Shown here: positions 51,378-62,200 of the stretch, one piece after another
Position numbering within the stretch: position 1 is the first letter of the stretch
Layout: every line of letters begins with the position of its first letter
From: Endozoicomonas sp. 8E
Lineage (GTDB): Bacteria; Pseudomonadota; Gammaproteobacteria; Pseudomonadales; Endozoicomonadaceae
Length of the DNA stretch: 64,000 nt
Direction: 5' to 3'
NCBI RefSeq assembly: GCF_032883915.1
Contig: NZ_CP120717.1
Coordinates: forward strand, 4,533,697-4,597,696
Notes under the pieces: generated by a model
What the model was told of the DNA's origin: nothing
Database searches by the model: none
Seen by the model: only the letters and a program-made list of their open reading frames with translations
Made by a program: the position numbers and the translations under genes

Positions 51378-52542
51378 CTACGCCGTCGACATGGATGCAC
51401 GACGAATCGTGTCTGACTCCACTCTTGCGTAGGGTTTAGGGTCGAGCTGTAACCTGTCTCGACCATAATTATCAAGGTTAAAACTCGCACTGTAATCCCT
51501 ATCATGCAGAGTTTTACATTTTGGACACCGCCACTCACGATCAGACAGAGTAAGATTGTCATTTACGTAGTCGCAAGTATGAACCGCACACTTCTTCGAG
51601 CTGGGAAAGAACCGATCTGCAATCACAACCTGACATCCTCGCAGCTCTGCCTTGTATTCAACCAGTTCTCTCAGCTTACCGAAACCTGCGTCACTGATTG
51701 CTCTTGCCAGTTTGCGGTTTTTTACCATGCCTTTGACATTCAGATTTTCGAGGGTGATTATTTTGAATCTTGACGTCAGATAATCACTTACCTCATGTAG
51801 TACGGCTGTTCGCTGGTTACTTATCCGGTAATGCAGTTTGGCAACCGCTCGCTTGGCTTTCACATAGCGGTTGCTTCCCTTTGTTTTGCAGCTTAACGCC
51901 CTCTGTTTCCTGTTAAGGCGTTTCAGAGAGCCTTTCAGTTTCTGATTAGCAGCAAAGGTTTTGCCATTCGAACAAATAGCTAAATCTTTGATGCCAAAAT
52001 CAACGCCTACAGACTCATTGCTTTGTGCTTTTGGGTCGTAATCCTGAGTGTCTACCAAAATAGAAGCGAAATACTTTCCGGCTCGCTTAGTGATCGTCAC
52101 CTGACAGGGTGTTCCTGTGAACCTCAGTTTCTGGCGCATCTTGATGCGGGTTTTCAATTTCTCAATGCGAAGTGTTCTGCCATCAACATCGAACTTGGGT
52201 TTTTCTCTGAGAGAAAAACTGTCGTGTAGTCCTCGCTTCTTGAATCTTGGATAACCTGCTTTTTCTCCTTTCTTCACCCGACGGAAGAAGTGAGTAAAGG
52301 CGTCATGAAGATCGTCGATTGTATTCCTGGTGACACGTTGGCTGACTTCGGCATACCAGGGAAACTCAAGCCTGAGTTCTTGGTATTTTTCATTGGCAGC
52401 CTTCTTTGACCATTTAACGCCTTCTTGATTGAAATGGGCTAACAGTTGATTGAACGCATGACGACGAGAACCACAAGCCCTATCAAGATAATCGGCTTGT
52501 TGTTTTGTCGGTCTGAGTTCAATCTTGTGAGCTAACAACATC
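51378..52542 (-). CDS. tnpB: TnpB RNA-guided nuclease (IS607-associated)
   Basis: About 388 residues from the ATG at 52542 (MLLAHKIELRPTKQQADYLD). HTH/N-domain, then a split RuvC domain: VGVDFGIKDLAICSNGKTFA (first Asp), IITLENLNVKGMVKNRKLAR (Glu), a zinc ribbon KKCAVHTCDYVN/WRCPKCKTLHDRD (four Cys, last Asp in HDRD). All catalytic residues are present, so it may be active. It is the Cas12 ancestor family; it cleaves DNA guided by RNA from the element's own end. The frame upstream of 52542 overlaps tnpA and is not part of it. Confidence 0.9.
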
Positions 52543-52552
52543 TCGCAAAGTC

Positions 52553-52837
52553 TCAAGCATTTTTTCGTATAACCTGAGTTCGCCAACCTTCTATAGAACA
52601 GTAGGCTTCCAGTAACTCTTGCTGCCTGTCTAAGTCTGGCTTTTGGTCGTGACTGGATACTCTGCAATAGCAAAGCGTAGGCGCAGCTTCGTTACTGTAG
52701 CCCATCAATTCAGACACGTCGTAGTAACAAGTTCCAACTTTGGTCTTTCTGGCAGGAAGCAGCTCACCTGTGCTTTCCGATTTTCGTAGTGTTATTGGGT
52801 CTGTACCATGTAAACGAGCTGCCTCACCTATCTTCAC
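52553..52837 (-). pseudogene. IS607 TnpA serine recombinase, C-terminally truncated
   Basis: 94 codons: MerR-like HTH start [20 protein letters not shown], then the serine recombinase core beginning TLCYCRVSSHDQKPDLDRQQ with the catalytic Ser in RVSS. It should continue for about 100 more residues (arginine-rich active-site helices) but stops after WRTQVIRKNA and runs into the tnpB start. The element is therefore probably immobile by itself, though TnpB remains. Confidence 0.85.
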
Positions 52838-53514
52838 TAATCACTTATCCATGCTCGAGATTTTATAAGATAGTTTTAGATTATAATAGATTTCTGCGAA
52901 CTGTTTTTAACCCTACACACAAGTTACCGGTTCAACTGATGTATGGCTCCGGGCTGCGGCTAATGGAGTGCCTTCGTCTGCGTATAAAGGATATTGACTT
53001 CAACCGTAAGGCTATTCTTGTTCGCAGTGGTAAAGGCAATAAAGACCGGGTAACTGTCTTGCCTGACCCACTTATTCCTGGGCTAAAAGCCCGAATAAGC
53101 GAGGTTCGTTTTCTCCATACTATGGATAAAGAAGCCGGTTTTGGTGAAGTATGGATGCCGGATTCTCTTGCAAAAAAATACCCATCTGAAGCAAAAAGCC
53201 TGCATTGGCAGTATTTATTTTGTTCTCACAAACGTTCAACTGACCCCAGAGATGGCCGCGAGCGACGCCATCATATTGATAACAGCACTTTGCAAAGAGC
53301 GGTAAAACGAGCCATTAAGCTATCCGGTATAGAAAAGAAAGGAAGCTGCCATACTTTCCGACATTCTTTTGCTACTCATTTGCTGGATGATGGTTACGAT
53401 ATTCGAACTGTTCAGGAGCTTCTTGGCCACAAAGACCTCAAGACAACCCAGATCTACACTCATGTGCTAAATCGTGGTGGTCATGCAGTAAAGAGCCCTC
53501 TGTGCAAAATATAA

Positions 53515-53811
53515 CTGGCACGCTACCGCCCGGGGAGTTCCCCGAGACTGCTGAAGAGCGCTTATCCCTTTGGCTCAATAGCTTCCTGACTGCCTGAGTG
53601 AATAGATTCTATTGAGCGACATTGTGCCAGTATTCTCTATTGAAGGGTAGGTAGTAGTGCTTATTTATGGCTGTCTTATATTTTTCGTGATCCATTCATC
53701 ACGGCTATACGTAGAAAAAGACATAACAACATATTGGCTGGCAGGCATGATAAGGAACGAAGTTACATGGGTTACCGGGGTGGCAACTGGTGCAGGCAGA
53801 GTCAATACATT
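53515..53811. other. Intergenic region
   Basis: GCCCGGGGAGTTCCCCGAGACTGC just after intI (53526-53550) can form a GC-rich hairpin. Beyond that I see no gene; short frames overlapping the next gene's leader have no family signal. Confidence 0.35.
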
Positions 53812-54330
53812 ATGGTTAAAGAAAGCAAGCGTTTATTAGTCCTTAACGCCGTGTTATTTCAGCTGGTTTGGTTTATTGCTGTGCAAGGTAACAACCTGTA
53901 TGCGCTCTTGGCATTACTCTTCTTGCTTTTTGTGCACTTCACGCTAATGAAACCCGATGCACAAGAGTTACGATTGATCTTTTTCGTGCCAGCCGTTGGT
54001 ATCTTCGCTGACACTTTAATTATGAATGCAGGATGGATTGCATATCAGCGTACTGATCATTTTCTTATTCCAATCTGGCTATGCGTTTTGTGGGTTGCGT
54101 TCGCAACTACTCTTAAACATTCGATGAGTTGGGTATTTAAGACCTTCTGGTTACCTCCATTGGTGGGCTTACTGGTTGTGCCATTCAGTTATTGGGCAGG
54201 CATTAAATTATCAGGGGCTCAGCTTTTGATCCCCATGGAGAGGCTATTGCTGCTGGAAGGCCTGATCTGGGCTGTTTTATTGACTCTGATTGGCTATACA
54301 AAAAGAAAACAGGAACAATCCTTATGCTAG
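53812..54330 (+). CDS. DUF2878 membrane protein
   Basis: About 172 residues from the ATG at 53812 (MVKESKRLLVLNAVLFQLVW). Five to six TM helices (FQLVWFIAVQGNNLYALLAL; LIFFVPAVGIFADTLIMNAG; LCVLWVAFATTLKHSMSWVF; LVGLLVVPFSYWAGIKLSGA), matching DUF2878 with its G.F.DT.....G/W motif. In related marine gammaproteobacteria this family occurs beside DUF3833 and lipid-modification genes. The stop overlaps the next gene start by about seven bases, so an operon is likely. A longer frame to 53734 is not needed. Confidence 0.85.
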   Translation: MVKESKRLLVLNAVLFQLVWFIAVQGNNLYALLALLFLLFVHFTLMKPDAQELRLIFFVPAVGIFADTLIMNAGWIAYQRTDHFLIPIWLCVLWVAFATTLKHSMSWVFKTFWLPPLVGLLVVPFSYWAGIKLSGAQLLIPMERLLLLEGLIWAVLLTLIGYTKRKQEQSLC

Positions 54331-55073
54331 CGTCTTTAACCCCAAAATCGATCATGATGTTCAGCCCGGCTCTACTACTCTCTCCGCTCACTCAAGCAGA
54401 TCATCCGGCAATTATCGGGTATGCATATCATTTGGGAACACAACAACTGGCATACACTGAAGAGCACAGATTCCCGGACTCCCTGTCTCATCATGTTGTT
54501 TATAAAGAGACTGACGGAAGTATTTTCGCCAACAAAACCATCGACTACAGCGATAGCTTTATTGCCCCTGATATCATCCAGACAAATCAGCGTAATGGAG
54601 AACTGATCAAAACCGAGTTCGTGGACGGTGCAGTCAAAGTTTCTTACAGAGCAAGCTTCGGTGCAGACACTCAACTATCAGACATCACCTTATCACCTGA
54701 CCTGGTAATCGATGCCGGCTTCGATCATTACATTCGTTTAAACTGGGACGAACTTTTAGCAGAAAAAGAAACAGTGATTCAATACCTGATACCAAGCCAC
54801 CAACGGGAAATCGATCTCCGCATAAAAACAGTTGAATGCAAGAAAGACCTGAAAGAGACTCATATTTGCTTCAATATTGCCCCAGACAGCTGGTTATACC
54901 GCATGCTCTCGTCGTCACTTACACTCAGCTATGACAAGCAAAGTCAAAAGCTGATGATTTTCTCTGGCCGCTCTAATATCAGCGGTAAGAATGGTGATTA
55001 TCAGGACGTCACTATTCGCTATCAATTCCATACACCTATTAAAAACCAAGAGATTAGTTATGTTGCGAATTAG
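54324..55073 (+). CDS. Secreted/periplasmic protein of the DUF2878-DUF3833 operon
   Basis: 249 residues; N-terminal signal-like MLASLTPKSIMMFSPALLLSPLTQADHPAIIG (leader plus first mature residues, given as separate parts). The mature protein is beta-rich (RFPDSLSHHVVYKETDGSIF; ATTIDYS-like; DLVIDAGFDHYIRLNWDELL; SGRSNISGKNGDYQDVTIRY). A family of similar periplasmic beta proteins sits between these two genes elsewhere, but I cannot name it. Overlaps the DUF3833 gene by 14 bases. Confidence 0.75.
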   Translation: MLASLTPKSIMMFSPALLLSPLTQADHPAIIGYAYHLGTQQLAYTEEHRFPDSLSHHVVYKETDGSIFANKTIDYSDSFIAPDIIQTNQRNGELIKTEFVDGAVKVSYRASFGADTQLSDITLSPDLVIDAGFDHYIRLNWDELLAEKETVIQYLIPSHQREIDLRIKTVECKKDLKETHICFNIAPDSWLYRMLSSSLTLSYDKQSQKLMIFSGRSNISGKNGDYQDVTIRYQFHTPIKNQEISYVAN

Positions 55074-55602
55074 CGCCCTACTGATGGTTCTGTTTTTATT
55101 TGGCTGCAGCTCCGTCGATATCAGTCAATATCAAGATAACCAACCCACTCTCTCATTACCGGAGTTTTTCAATGGTCCTCTGACAGCCCATGGGATTCTG
55201 AAGAATCGAAGCGGCGAGGTAATACGCTACTTTAACGCCACCATGACAGGGAGCTGGGACGAAGAGGGGATTGGCACTCTGGATGAGGATTTTATTTTTG
55301 ACGACGGTGAAAAACAAAAACGTATCTGGACATTCACTCCGGATGGCAAAGGCAGCTACCTGGCCAGTGCAGGAGATGTTAAAGAAGCCGTGCCTGTGAA
55401 AACATCTGGCAATGCCTTATTTATGGCGTATGTACTGAACATCCTCTACAAGGGTAAACCTCTCGAAGTGTCAATAGACGACAAAATGTACCTGGTCAGC
55501 GATAAAGTCATCATCAATGAATCCATCATGACCAAGTTCGGTATCGACTTGGGCTATATTACTCTGACGATCATCAAAGACGGGAATGATACCGGCAGCT
55601 GA
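55060..55602 (+). CDS. DUF3833 lipoprotein
   Basis: About 180 residues from the ATG at 55060 (MLRISALLMVLFLFGCSSVD, lipobox LFGC). The body is the DUF3833 pattern: PEFFNGPLTAHGILKNRSGE, GSWDEEGIGTLDEDFIFDDG, RIWTFTPDGKGSYLASAGDV, MYLVSDKVIINESIMTKFGI. An outer- or inner-membrane lipoprotein; function not established. In several bacteria it is adjacent to lipid-modification genes. Confidence 0.9.
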   Translation: MLRISALLMVLFLFGCSSVDISQYQDNQPTLSLPEFFNGPLTAHGILKNRSGEVIRYFNATMTGSWDEEGIGTLDEDFIFDDGEKQKRIWTFTPDGKGSYLASAGDVKEAVPVKTSGNALFMAYVLNILYKGKPLEVSIDDKMYLVSDKVIINESIMTKFGIDLGYITLTIIKDGNDTGS

Positions 55603-55726
55603 AGATAGTTTCCGTTTGGGCATTCGGTCTATGCAGTAGTTTCATCTGCTTTATTATCTATTCGCGAAAGATATTCAAAGCTGGTGTGGGGCTTCTGTAC
55701 TGATAGGAGTACTCTGTAATGCACTA

Positions 55727-58700
55727 ATGAGTTTATCCTGAAAGATTGAACTCACAGAGAACTCAGGGCTCCTTTGACCAGCAGCTTTACAATCACTGCA
55801 TTCAGCGTAACCAATGGATTGACACCAAAAGAAATGCCAAGGTTTGGCTGGTTATCCCGCGTAACAAAACCAACATCGGAGACCAGCTCACGAGGTTCAA
55901 ATATGAAGAAATCAAAGATATTGGTCGTTTCAGGACAGTCTGGATAAGTCAACTTCGGTATAACGTTCTGTTTTATATCGTTAACGAATCTGGCGTCATG
56001 ACCACACCAGTAGATAAGCTCTCTAACAGCCTGTGACAGCAACCCATTCTCATCCATGGACTGCCCTATGGACTCTTCTGTGAATTGAGGAAACGCCTTG
56101 TGAAACAGGGTAGCCAGAATTGCCTTTATTTTATGCTCATGATTGACTGTGGACTCCCTATTGCCAGAGTCGAACTGTTTTTGAAAACAGAGAGCATATT
56201 GCAATACCAGCCCCTGGGCATTTTTTGCCAGTTCTGAAAAGGCCACCTTGGCCCGATCCTCTGACTTTTCAAAATCAAGAAATTTCTGACACCTGCTGGA
56301 GAAAAAATAATCTTCACCCAGCTCATTCATACTTTTCGTATCTCCGGAATCCCGCATGCCAATGGGACCTACATTGGGATGTTCTGAGGCTTTTTTCCAC
56401 TGGAGCATCCTCCCCTCGCTAGAAGCATCCACATAAGACGAAAGCACATGGTGCTTCCGGTTCGTCACAGAATCATGGTCAGCCGCCATTAACTCTGGGG
56501 CATATAATCCGCAACTGAATAAAACACCGCAATCATGGGCATACTTATAGAGTCCCTCGAAAATCTGATCCGCCTTTGTTACTGGATCAAGAACGTAAGG
56601 GTATAAATGATAAGGCGCATCTTTGGTTGATTTCAGATGCAGAGAATAACCTGTCTTGCCATCAATGTAGCGACACTTTTCCTCCAGTTTGGTCTTTATG
56701 GTGGGAGGTATTAATCTCGTCAGGTCAGTCTGCACATTTTCCCAGCAATAACTGCCGACTACTTCAGGTATCGAACTTTTCAAGCCATGCTGGCTGGCTA
56801 TGGTTGCCATCAGGCTGGTTTTATTACCCTCTTTAGCCAGTTCTTCAGGCTTTTCCGTATCACTGAGAAATTTCAAATAATCCCAGCCGCCATCCGTTCG
56901 CTGAATGACCAGCGTTCGCCCGCACACCTCGATAGATTTGCCCATCAATGATGCTGTCGGGGGAGGGGCAGTCCACTGCTGCGGATTGTCCAGTTTTTGC
57001 CAATCATTATCAAACTGATTTCCCTGTGGTTGATAATCTTTATCAAGTGATAACAGTAACTGCCAAATGTTAGGACTTCCCACAATATTGAGGGGATAAG
57101 CAGTTCTGCAAAACAAGGCTTCCCGCTGTTTTGCACAATCAGGATTGTTTAACCAGGTATTTAGCACATGGATTCGATGGCCTGGAGGAGCAAGCCGCAG
57201 AAATGATTCAATGATGTCAAAATGTAAGTTAGTGACGCCAGTGGTGTACGTTACAAGTTGAGAATATGCATATGATCCTGGTGGTGTTGCCGATGCCTCA
57301 TTGCCCGGGTCCGGCCACAGGTCCGGACGGTAACTTTTCAGCCTGGTTGTAAACGTTGCCTCAACCTCACGGTAGCGCGATTCCGATCGAACCCATGACA
57401 GGCCATCCAGCAAAAGCCAGTCCATGAATTTCCTGAAATCATCAGGATGGGTGAGGCCATTGCAGCATTTGACCTGACTGATAAGGGTGTTCCATGTCTC
57501 ACTATACTGGACATCTTCCTGTAAAAGACCTGCACTGTTTGCCAAAATAGTATCATTAATTCCCTTAAAAATTTTTGCTGCCCACAAGCTTATATCTCTC
57601 AGATCCAAATATTTCCCATGATACGCCCATAACCCATTTTCCGATCCATAACTCCCCTTATGGCAAATGGACATCTGTTCCATGACAAGATGGATAAATG
57701 GCAGCTCATCCTTCTCTGAATACAGGTGTTCCTCGTGCATCTGCATTCCAAATTGGTCGGGCAAGGTCCATAAAAACGGAGCTATTCGATTGACTGTATT
57801 GACAAACAATCGTTCATTGGTCAAACCAGCCTCTTTGGCCATAAGAAAAGGAGATTTATTAAGATTAACCGATGCGTCTTTAAACGCCTGTCTGGAGATG
57901 GTAACACCCATTTCAGTCAATAATTCGGAGCATTGGTGAAGTCCTCCCAATACAGCAATCATTGCAATCAGCTTCTGTTCTTCCTGACAAAATGAAACAA
58001 TAAGTTTGCGGGCTTCTTTTTGTGATTGTTGTGCAATAGCTTCAATAACAAACACCATTATTATGTTTTTTTTGTATCTGTGAATCTCTCTTCTATTAGT
58101 AAATCGGTGGTATCGAAATTGATGCTCATTCAAGTCTCTGATTATGTTTCTGCTATTGCATCCACGGCGGAGGTAATTAAAGAAAATCATTAACCTGGCC
58201 AATGAAACCTTTGGTATTGATTGTGCAATTACTTCCTGAAATAACATACCATCAATGGATCGGGAATTTAGAATCTCCTCGGAAAGAAGTTCAAAGCGAG
58301 AGTCCGGATCAGAAAAAACACCCTTGACAAATAACAGGTCCGGGCAATGATCTTCGCAGTTATCGACCAGCTTTCTCATCGTATCAAAAGGGAGGTATAC
58401 GGTAGTTTCAAGGTCAAAATCAAGACCGCTGGATAGAGGATTGATGGGGAACCCTTGCTCAATAATATAGGTAAGTACTTTCAGATTGTTTTTTTCGACC
58501 CCGGCCCAAATAGCAATATCCCGTGCTATTTTTTGAACATCAACCGCTATTTTTTTCCTTGATTCGATACCGCTTGTAATTTCCGATTTATACCTGCTAA
58601 CGATGTAAGTATCATTATCAAAATATTCTTTAACCTCTCTTTTCAGCTCATTAACTTTATCCATTAGACTGATATTGACATGTAATTTATCAAATTGTTG

Positions 58701-59206
58701 GAAAAGTTTCTCAAATTCTTCTTTTATACATTCTTCTTTATCATGTTCTGAAGTCAGTAATTCCAGCAACTTTGTTTGCTCTGGCTGACCATGACCAGAG
58801 CTGGGGGCTACTTTCTGGTTGCCTTCGGCCCCAACTTCTATATCGATATTTTTCGGACTGTAAAGTGTGGAATGACTGACACTGTAGTCGGTAAGATCAG
58901 GTGAGTTGTCAACACGTTGAAATCGGGGCCCAGATACTCCGGTGTTGCCAGATACAACATTGGCAGGATTGAGGTATATCTCTTTGCCTTCAGTGGATCT
59001 TACTGTCAGCGATTTATAGTTCCCTGTTCCTTCACTATCACTGACCTCAGAAATTAAGCCAGATCCGGTCATGGTATTGGTATTTTTACCTGTTACATCC
59101 ATATATGCGCACCCTTATCAAAATGTTCTTTTTACCTTTTGACAATGAGAACGAAAAAAAATTCCAATTCCCGGGCCACAACGGACAATTGCGGTAAATC
59201 CAGTGA
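55727..59206 (-). repeat. Tandem duplication unit 1 (effector gene and flanks)
   Basis: Downstream flank GATGAGTTTATCCTGAAA...ACTCAC (about 55727 and 59205) and upstream flank ATATGCGCACCCTTATCAAA (59103 and 62589) occur in both units, so the gene and its promoter region were copied together (about 3.48 kb). Confidence 0.85.
55752..59102 (-). CDS. Large effector-like protein, paralog 1
   Basis: 1,116 residues with no signal peptide. N-terminal Ser/Thr/Asn-rich region MDVTGKNTNTMTGSGLISEV of the kind used as secretion signals by type III effectors. Helical middle (TYIIEQGFPINPLSSGLDFD; VIEAIAQQSQKEARKLIVSF). C-terminal third with TLVIQRTDGGWDYLKFLSDT, a strand-loop element that could be part of a kinase-like or nucleotide-binding fold, and GLYAPELMAADHDSVTNRKH. 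No catalytic motif can be assigned. Probably a secreted effector; this is inference. Confidence 0.6.
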   Translation of the reverse strand: MDVTGKNTNTMTGSGLISEVSDSEGTGNYKSLTVRSTEGKEIYLNPANVVSGNTGVSGPRFQRVDNSPDLTDYSVSHSTLYSPKNIDIEVGAEGNQKVAPSSGHGQPEQTKLLELLTSEHDKEECIKEEFEKLFQQFDKLHVNISLMDKVNELKREVKEYFDNDTYIVSRYKSEITSGIESRKKIAVDVQKIARDIAIWAGVEKNNLKVLTYIIEQGFPINPLSSGLDFDLETTVYLPFDTMRKLVDNCEDHCPDLLFVKGVFSDPDSRFELLSEEILNSRSIDGMLFQEVIAQSIPKVSLARLMIFFNYLRRGCNSRNIIRDLNEHQFRYHRFTNRREIHRYKKNIIMVFVIEAIAQQSQKEARKLIVSFCQEEQKLIAMIAVLGGLHQCSELLTEMGVTISRQAFKDASVNLNKSPFLMAKEAGLTNERLFVNTVNRIAPFLWTLPDQFGMQMHEEHLYSEKDELPFIHLVMEQMSICHKGSYGSENGLWAYHGKYLDLRDISLWAAKIFKGINDTILANSAGLLQEDVQYSETWNTLISQVKCCNGLTHPDDFRKFMDWLLLDGLSWVRSESRYREVEATFTTRLKSYRPDLWPDPGNEASATPPGSYAYSQLVTYTTGVTNLHFDIIESFLRLAPPGHRIHVLNTWLNNPDCAKQREALFCRTAYPLNIVGSPNIWQLLLSLDKDYQPQGNQFDNDWQKLDNPQQWTAPPPTASLMGKSIEVCGRTLVIQRTDGGWDYLKFLSDTEKPEELAKEGNKTSLMATIASQHGLKSSIPEVVGSYCWENVQTDLTRLIPPTIKTKLEEKCRYIDGKTGYSLHLKSTKDAPYHLYPYVLDPVTKADQIFEGLYKYAHDCGVLFSCGLYAPELMAADHDSVTNRKHHVLSSYVDASSEGRMLQWKKASEHPNVGPIGMRDSGDTKSMNELGEDYFFSSRCQKFLDFEKSEDRAKVAFSELAKNAQGLVLQYALCFQKQFDSGNRESTVNHEHKIKAILATLFHKAFPQFTEESIGQSMDENGLLSQAVRELIYWCGHDARFVNDIKQNVIPKLTYPDCPETTNIFDFFIFEPRELVSDVGFVTRDNQPNLGISFGVNPLVTLNAVIVKLLVKGALSSL

Positions 59207-59231
59207 TGAGTTTATCCTGAAAAGATTAAAC

Positions 59232-62200
59232 TCACAGAGAGGTCAGAGCGCCCCTGGCCAGTAGCTTTACAAGCACTGCATTCAACGTAACCAATGGATT
59301 GACACCGAAAGAAACGCCAAGGTTTGGCTGGTTATCCCGTGTAACAAAACCAACGCCGGGGACCAGCTCACGAGGTTCCAATGTGCAATAATCAAAGATA
59401 TTGGTCGTTTCTGGACAGTCTGGGTAGGTCATCTTCGGTATAACATTCTGTTTAATATCGTTAACGAATCTGGCGTCATGACTACACCAGTAGACAATCT
59501 CTCTAACAGCCTGTGACAGCAGCCCATCTTCGTCCATGGCCTGAACCGCGCGCTCTTCTGTGAATCGGGGAAACGCCTTGTGAAACAGAGTAGCCAGAAT
59601 GGCCTTTATTTTATGCTCATGATTGACTGTGGATTCCCTATTGCCAGAGTCGAACTGTTTTTGAAAACAGAGAGCATATTGCAATACCAGCCCCTGGGCA
59701 TTTTTTGCCAGTTCAGAAAAGGCTACCTTGGCTCGATCCTCTGATTTTTCAAAATCAAGAAATTTCTGACATCTGCCGGAAAAAAAATAATCTTCACCCA
59801 GCTCATACATACTTTTCGTATCACCGGAGTCCCGCATGCCTACGGGACCCACATTGGGATGTTCTGAGGCTTTTTTCCACTGAAGCATCCTCCCCTCGCT
59901 AGAGGCATTCACATAAGACGAAAGCACATGGTGCTTTCGGTTCGTCACAGAATCATGATCAGCCGCCATTACCGCAGGAGCATATAATCCGCAACTGAAT
60001 AAAACACCGCAATCATGGGCATACTTACAGAGTCCCTCGAAAATCTGATCCGCCTTTGTTACTGGATCAAGTAAATAAGGGTATAAATGATAAGGCGCAT
60101 CTTTGGTTGATTTCAGATGAAGACAATAACCTGTCTTGCCATCAATGTAGCAACACTTTTCCTCCAGTTTTGCCTTTATGGTGGGAGATATTAATGTCTT
60201 CAGATCAGTCTGCACATTTTCCCAGCGATATCTGCCGACCACTTCAGGAATTGAGCTTTTCAAGCCATGCTGGCTGGCTATGGTTGCCATCAGGCTGATT
60301 TTATTACCCTCTTTTGCCAGTTCTTCCGGTTTTTCTGTATCGCTGAGAAATTTCAGATAATCCCAGCCACCGTCCGTTCTCTGAATGACCAGCGTTCGCC
60401 CGCACACCTCGATAGATTGACCCATCAATGATGCTGTCGGGGGAGGGTCTGACCACTGCTGCGGATTGTCCAGTTTTTGCCAATCATTATCAAACTGATT
60501 TTCCTGTGGCTGATAATCCTTATCCAGTGATAACAACACCTGCCAAATGTTAGGACTTCCCATAGTATTGAGGGGATGAACAGATCTGCAAAACAGGGTT
60601 TCCCGCTGCTTTGCGCAATCAGGATTGTTTAACCAGTTATTTAGCACATAAATTCGATGGCCTGGAGGGGCAAGCCGTAGAAATGATTCAATGAAGTTAA
60701 AATGTAAGTTAGTGACACGATTGCTATATGTTTCAAGTTGATCACATAATGTCGGTGATGTTGTCGAATCCTCACTACCCGGGTCCGGCCACAAGTCCGG
60801 CCGGTAACTTTTCAGTCTGGTTGTAAAAGCTGCCTCTTTCTCACGGTATTTCGATTCCCCTCGTACCCATGACAGACCATCCATCAAAAGCCATTCCACG
60901 AATTTCTTGAAATCATCGGAACGGGCCAGCCCATTGCAGCATTTAACCTGGCTGATCAGGATGTTCCATGTCTCACTATAGCGGGCATCTTCCTGTAAAA
61001 GACCTGCACTGTTTGTCAAAGTAGCATCACTCATTCCCTTAAAAATTTTTGCTGCCCACAGGCTAACATCTCCCGGAACCAATGTTGCTCCATGCTTCGG
61101 CGCTAAACCATTTTTCGATTCATAACTCCCCTCCTGACAAATCGACAATTGATCCATGACAAGATGAATAAACGACAGCGATTTTTTATCTAAAAGCCAG
61201 TGTTCCTGGTGCAGATATAGCCCGAATTTATTGGGCAAGGACCATAAAAACGGAGCTATTCGATTCACTGTATTGGCAAACAGTCGTTCATTCGTCAGAC
61301 CCGCCTCTTTAGCCATAAGAAAAGGAGAATTTTCAAGATTAACCGAGGCTTTTTTAAACGCCTGCCTGGAGACGGTAATACCCATTTCAGTCAATAGTTC
61401 GGAGCATTGGTGCAGTCCTCCCAAAAGTGCAATCATTGCAATCATCTGCTGCTCATCCTGATAAAATGATCCAATAAGATTACAGACTTCTTCCTGTGCT
61501 TCTTTTTGTGATTGTTGAGCCATAGCTTCCAAAACAAATACCATTATTATGCTTTTACTGTATCTTTCCATCCTGTGACGATTGGCAATGCGGTGATTTT
61601 CGAAGCTATGCCTATTAAGGTCTTTAATCATGTCTCTGGCATTACATTTACGACGAAGGTAGTTAAAAAAAATCATTAACCTTCTAAATGAAACTGTTGG
61701 TATTGATTGTGCGATTGCCTGCTGAAATAATTCATCTTTAATGTATCTGGAAGTTAAAATCTCCTCGGAAAGAACGTCAAAGCGAGGATCAGCATCAGCA
61801 AAAATACCCTTGACAAATAACAGGTCCGGAAAGTCTGGTTTGCAGTTATCTACCAGCTTTCTCATCGTGTCAAAAGGAAGGTATACAGTAGACTCAGAAT
61901 CAAGATCAATACGGCCAGCTTTCCTTTCGATAGGAACCCCTTGTTCAATAATATAGGTGAGCACTTTCAGATTGTCTTTTTCAACCCCCGCCCAAATAGC
62001 GATATCCCGTACTATTTTTTTAATATTATCCGCTATTTTTTTTCTTGATTGAGCACCATTTATACTTTCAAATTCTTTCCCTGTGTAGCTGTAAGTACCC
62101 GTATCAATGTATTCCTTAATCTCTTTTTTCAGCTCATTGACTTTATCCATTAAACTGATACCGACATGTAATTTATCAATTTGTTGGACAAGTTTCTCTA

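Larger units (their letters stand above)
51345..52898 (-). mobile_element. IS607-family element inside intI
   Basis: It carries tnpA (serine recombinase, truncated) and tnpB on the minus strand. There are no clear inverted repeats or duplication, as expected for IS607. The ends are known only to within about 20 bases. The 3' flank of tnpB (51345-51377) would hold the right end and the omega-RNA scaffold/guide. Confidence 0.8.
50978..53514 (+). pseudogene. intI: Integron integrase IntI, split by IS607-type element
   Basis: N-part MPSPFMTEVRNTLRVRRYSY, KTEQSYCYWIKYFIRYQNMK, NQALNALNFLYKQVLGRTLG to HEINAIF (51320s). C-part from about 52899: [20 protein letters not shown], the IntI-specific patch [56 protein letters not shown]. 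The catalytic R, K, HxxR, H and Y are all present across the two parts. The insertion lies between IFTVI and NPTHKLP. Oriented away from the array as expected. No intact product is possible without excision. Confidence 0.92.

Noticed and set aside
52543-52673. Extended 431-codon TnpB start
   Set aside because: The first about 43 codons overlap tnpA in another frame; the TnpB family begins at MLLAHKIEL.
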